Assembly (NCBI GenBank): GCA_016716675.1
Contig: JADJVG010000011.1
Location: 1 to 64,000 of the forward strand
Reading direction: 5' to 3'
DNA length: 64,000 nt
Origin: Hyphomicrobium sp.
GTDB lineage: Bacteria; Pseudomonadota; Alphaproteobacteria; Rhizobiales; Hyphomicrobiaceae
Part shown: in pieces, positions 61,121-64,000 of the stretch
Numbering within the stretch: position 1 is the stretch's first letter
Layout: each line of letters opens with the position of its first letter
The notes under the pieces: generated by a model
Databases searched by the model: none
What the model saw: the letters and a program-made list of their open reading frames with translations, nothing else
What the model was told of the DNA's origin: nothing
Program-made: the position numbers and the translations under genes

Positions 61121-61996
61121 CTAGTGCTTGATCTTCGACCACACGCGGCGCTTGCCGAGATACAGCAGCACGGTGGTGACGAACAGATACAGCATCACCT
61201 GCCAGCCCATGCGCTTGCGCTGATCGAGCGTCGGATCGGCTGCCCACGACAGGAACGCCGAAACGTCCTTGGCGTAATTCTCGACCGTCGTCTTCGTGCC
61301 ATCCGAATACGGAACCGCATCCGCGCTTAACGGCGACGGCATCGCCAGCTGATGGCCAGGAAACGCCGTGTTGTAATACATGCCGTCATTGACTTTTACA
61401 TCGGCCGGAGGATCGACATAGCCGGTCATCAGCGCGGTCAGATAGTCAGCGCCACCTTCCTGGTAGCTCGCGAAGATATCGCCGAGCATCAGGAACGGAT
61501 GCGTCCACCAGCTCGGATTACGCTCAACGCCGCGCGCCTTGGCGATCAGCGAGAGATCCGGCGGATAAGCACCGTTCTGCGCGGCACGAGCTTCCTTCTC
61601 GTTCTTGTACGGCCCGCGGATCGGGTCCGCGAGACGCGCCGGACGCTCGAACATCTGGCCTTCGTCGTTCGGGCCGTCCGTGATCTGGTTCGGCCATTCA
61701 GCGGCGAGAGCCTTGACGGACTCTTCCGGGAAGCCCGGACCGCCCGGCTGAACCAGGTTGCGGAAATACACGCGGCTGAGGCCATGGCACGCAGAGCAGA
61801 CTTCCTTGTAGATCTGGAAGCCGCGCTGCAACTGCGCCTGGTCGTACTGGCCTCTAAAGCCACCGAACGACCACTGCTGGCGCGTGATCTCCGGGCCGTG
61901 GGCTTCACTCGAGGCGGTTGCCGGCGACGACGCCAGCAGTGCCGCCGCGGATGCCGCGACCAATGTCGATGTGAGACGGCGTTTCATGGTTGTCAT
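61121..61996 (-). CDS. petC: Cytochrome c1 of the bc1 complex
   Basis: A 291-residue membrane-anchored cytochrome. Signal peptide to about ATASSEAHG; heme c motif CSACHGL; the distal RNPSWWTHPFLMLGDIFASYQEGGADYLTALMTGYVDPP is characteristic; a C-terminal anchor helix MLYLFVTTVLLYLGKRR holds it in the membrane. The axial Met probably lies in the HQLAMPSPL stretch. Start at 61996 (MTTMKRR), with 61987 possible. Third gene of petABC. Confidence 0.95.
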   Translation of the reverse strand: MTTMKRRLTSTLVAASAAALLASSPATASSEAHGPEITRQQWSFGGFRGQYDQAQLQRGFQIYKEVCSACHGLSRVYFRNLVQPGGPGFPEESVKALAAEWPNQITDGPNDEGQMFERPARLADPIRGPYKNEKEARAAQNGAYPPDLSLIAKARGVERNPSWWTHPFLMLGDIFASYQEGGADYLTALMTGYVDPPADVKVNDGMYYNTAFPGHQLAMPSPLSADAVPYSDGTKTTVENYAKDVSAFLSWAADPTLDQRKRMGWQVMLYLFVTTVLLYLGKRRVWSKIKH

Positions 61997-62006
61997 GGGT
62001 GCAGCC

Positions 62007-63296
62007 TCAGTGCTTGGCGGCGGCGGCATCGGGGCCGAGCACCGCTTCGTTGATGGAGCGAGGCAGCTTTTTAGGTGTCTCGATCAGCCCGAGCACCGGC
62101 ATAGCAACCAGGAAGAACAGGAAGTAGAGCACCGTAAAGATCTGCGCCCACATCACATAGACACCCTCAGCCGGCTTTGAGCCGAGGTAACCGAGAGCAA
62201 CACACGTGAAGGCGAAGGCCCAGAATGCCCATTTGAACAGCGGACGGTACTTGGCCGACCGCACCCGGCTGGTGTCGAGCCACGGCGCGAACGCCAGGAT
62301 CAGCACGGCCGCGAACATCGCAAGCACGCCGAAAAGTTTGGCGAAGGAGCCGAGTGGAATACCGAGGAACGAGCCGGTGAAGGCGCGCAGGATCGCGTAG
62401 AATGGCAGGAAGTACCACTCCGGCACGATGTGCGGCGGCGTCACGAGCGGGTTGGCTTCAGTATAGTTGTCCGGATGGCCGAGGTAGTCCGGCAGGAAGA
62501 ACACGAACCAAGCAAACAGAATGAGGAACGCGAACATGCCGACGATGTCTTTCGACGTCGCATAGGGATGCATCGGCACGGACTCTGACGGTTCCTTGAT
62601 ATCAAGGCCGGTCGGGTTGTTCTGGCCGCTGACGTGCAACGCCCAGATGTGCAGGATGACAATGCCCGTCAAGACGAACGGCAGCAGATAGTGCAGCGAG
62701 AAGAAGCGGTTGAGCGTCACGCCCGAAACCGAATAACCGCCCCACAGCCATTCGACGATCGCGGTGCCGAGGCCGGTATAGATGGTGTCGAGGGCCGAGA
62801 ACAGGTTGGTAATAACCGTCACGCCCCAGAAGCTCATCTGACCCCAGGGAAGGGTGTAGCCAAGGAACGCGGTTGCCATCATTGCCAGAAGGATGATGAC
62901 GCCGAGGATCCAAAGCACTTCGCGCGGGGCCTTGTAAGACCCGTAATAGAGACCACGGAAAATGTGGATATAAACGGCGATGAAGAACATCGACGCGCCA
63001 ACCGCGTGCATGTTGCGGATCAGCCAACCGAAGTTGACGTCGCGCCGGATATGCTCGACCGAGTTGAAGGCCAAGACGTCGCTCGACTGATAGTGCATCG
63101 CAAGCACGATGCCGGTGATGATCTGCGCAATCAAGCAGAACATCAAAATGCCGCCGAACGTCCAAAGGTAGTTCAGATTACGCGGCGTCGGAAACGCCAC
63201 AAATTGCCCATGCATCATGCGCGGGATTGGTAGGCGCTCGTCCCACCATTTGCCCCAGCGCGAGGTCGGCTCATAGCTCGACGTATGACCACTCAT
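62007..63296 (-). CDS. petB: Cytochrome b of the bc1 complex
   Basis: A 429-residue membrane protein with eight spans and two b hemes. Heme ligands lie in MHYQSSDVLAFNSVEHIRR, RNMHAVGASMFFIAVYIHIFRG and PFVLTGIVILHIWALHVSG. The quinol-site PEWYFLPFYAILRAF is present. The full-length fusion-free b shows this is a bc1 type, not b6f. It lies 11 bases after petA and 10 before petC, one operon. Confidence 0.97.
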   Translation of the reverse strand: MSGHTSSYEPTSRWGKWWDERLPIPRMMHGQFVAFPTPRNLNYLWTFGGILMFCLIAQIITGIVLAMHYQSSDVLAFNSVEHIRRDVNFGWLIRNMHAVGASMFFIAVYIHIFRGLYYGSYKAPREVLWILGVIILLAMMATAFLGYTLPWGQMSFWGVTVITNLFSALDTIYTGLGTAIVEWLWGGYSVSGVTLNRFFSLHYLLPFVLTGIVILHIWALHVSGQNNPTGLDIKEPSESVPMHPYATSKDIVGMFAFLILFAWFVFFLPDYLGHPDNYTEANPLVTPPHIVPEWYFLPFYAILRAFTGSFLGIPLGSFAKLFGVLAMFAAVLILAFAPWLDTSRVRSAKYRPLFKWAFWAFAFTCVALGYLGSKPAEGVYVMWAQIFTVLYFLFFLVAMPVLGLIETPKKLPRSINEAVLGPDAAAAKH

Positions 63297-63307
63297 CTCG
63301 AATTCCC

Positions 63308-63880
63308 TCAGCCAATCTTGATCTTGGTGTCGGACACGAATTCATACGGCGGCACCTCAAGATTGCGCGGTGCCGGCCCCTTACGAATGCGTCCTGAAGT
63401 ATCGTAGTGCGAACCGTGGCATGGGCAGAACCAGCCGCCGAAGTCGCCCTTGGCGTCGTTCATGCTCTGGCCCTTCGGAATGCAACCCAAGTGGGTGCAG
63501 ATGCCGACCATGACGATCCAATTCTCATGGCCCTGCTTGGTTCGGTTTGCGTCGGTCGCCGGCGTAGCCTCAGGCAACGCACCGTTGCGGGCTTCCTCAT
63601 CCGGCAACTCGGTGAGCTTGACCTCAACGGCCGTCGCGACTTCTTCTTTGGTGCGGTTGCGGACGAAGACCGGCTTGCCGCGCCACATGATCGTAATGGC
63701 CTGACCTTCCTTGACAGGGGCCAGATCGACCTCGGTCGACGCCATCGCCTTGGCGCTGGCATCAGGGTTCATCTGCTGAACGAAAGGCCAAATGAGAGAA
63801 GCCGCGCCAACGGCTGCGAAAGCGTTGCCAGCAACCACCAAGAAGTCCCGGCGGTTGGCGTCGTCTACGTGAGATGTCAC
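63308..63880 (-). CDS. petA: Rieske iron-sulfur protein of the bc1 complex
   Basis: A 190-residue protein with a Tat-type N-terminus (RRDFLVVAGNAFAAVGAASLIWPF) that stays as the membrane anchor. The [2Fe-2S] ligands are in CTHLGC and CPCHGSHYD. GTG start at 63880 with GGAGG five bases upstream; a TTG at 63904 is less likely. First gene of petABC; the operon promoter is expected in 63881-64000, at the window edge. Confidence 0.96.
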   Translation of the reverse strand: MTSHVDDANRRDFLVVAGNAFAAVGAASLIWPFVQQMNPDASAKAMASTEVDLAPVKEGQAITIMWRGKPVFVRNRTKEEVATAVEVKLTELPDEEARNGALPEATPATDANRTKQGHENWIVMVGICTHLGCIPKGQSMNDAKGDFGGWFCPCHGSHYDTSGRIRKGPAPRNLEVPPYEFVSDTKIKIG

Positions 63881-64000
63881 GGAGGCCTCCGAATGGATAA
63901 GCAATCAAGTCTACCAGAAACCGGCGGCAGAGCCCGGGCTGAGAAGGGGCTGAGCACCACCATGGCACCACTTACCCCGAATCAGACTATAATCCAAATA

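Overview
The window looks like a chromosomal stretch of a Hyphomicrobiales (Rhizobiales)-type alphaproteobacterium. The evidence is CtrA with its inhibitor SciP close by, a FliJ-like gene divergent from ctrA, a Rhodobacter-type PmtA, the lgt/NDUFAF7/pgeF run, the prs-rplY-pth-ychF gene set, and a bc1 operon petABC with separate cytochromes b and c1. Codon use is GC-rich in the core genes. The genus cannot be fixed from the sequence alone; a Hyphomicrobiaceae-like organism is a reasonable guess.

Layout. 1-6.1 kb: 3' part of uvrB, an acyl-CoA thioesterase, a group of small secreted proteins (three of them related), and a metallo-beta-lactamase-fold hydrolase. 6.2-9.2 kb: secreted SRPBCC protein and a histidine kinase/response regulator pair. 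9.4-14.2 kb: gdhA, then a cell-cycle block (ctrA, FliJ-like gene, lipoprotein, sciP). 14.5-16.8 kb: mnmA, pmtA (with a frameshift) and an intact tRNA-Met.

16.8-27 kb is a decayed accessory region just downstream of tRNA-Met. It holds broken tRNA-Cys and tRNA-Gly copies, IS3 debris, an intact IS3-family element with an A6G slippery site, and cut-off pieces of gfa, a YtcJ-type amidohydrolase, an isoquinoline-oxidoreductase-type molybdoenzyme and an XRE regulator. Two intact genes survive among them: a zinc alcohol dehydrogenase and a thiamine-diphosphate 2-oxoacid decarboxylase, which together could turn an oxoacid into an alcohol.

27.1-33.0 kb is the most interesting block: a LysR regulator, a nitrate/taurine-type ABC importer (permease, ATPase, binding protein), a ureohydrolase with a histidine-rich N-terminus, and a HupE/UreJ nickel permease. 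The arrangement suggests uptake and nickel-dependent hydrolysis of a guanidino compound, possibly free guanidine.

33.1-48.5 kb returns to core genes: arfB with a phytoene-dehydrogenase-like oxidoreductase, ilvE, a MarR/response regulator/histidine kinase set (kinase frameshifted), proC, a YbjN protein, a UbiK-like protein, lgt, an NDUFAF7-type methyltransferase, pgeF, a duplicated-domain lipoprotein, prs and creA. 48.5-55 kb: an ABC-F ATPase, a Fur-family regulator (Zur-like), rplY, pth, an unknown membrane-anchored protein, a Kazal-domain secreted protein and ychF. 55-59.7 kb: mtnA overlapping a FucA/Ald2-like aldolase, apt with a small zinc-ribbon gene, and mtnP, which together read as methylthioadenosine salvage through a DHAP-type shunt. 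60-64 kb: a DUF937 protein preceded by a C10 tract, and petABC on the minus strand.

At least three conserved genes (uvrB tail, pmtA, the 38.6 kb kinase) and one island fragment carry single small frameshifts. Either the assembly has indel errors or these genes are changing at their ends; the sequence alone cannot decide.
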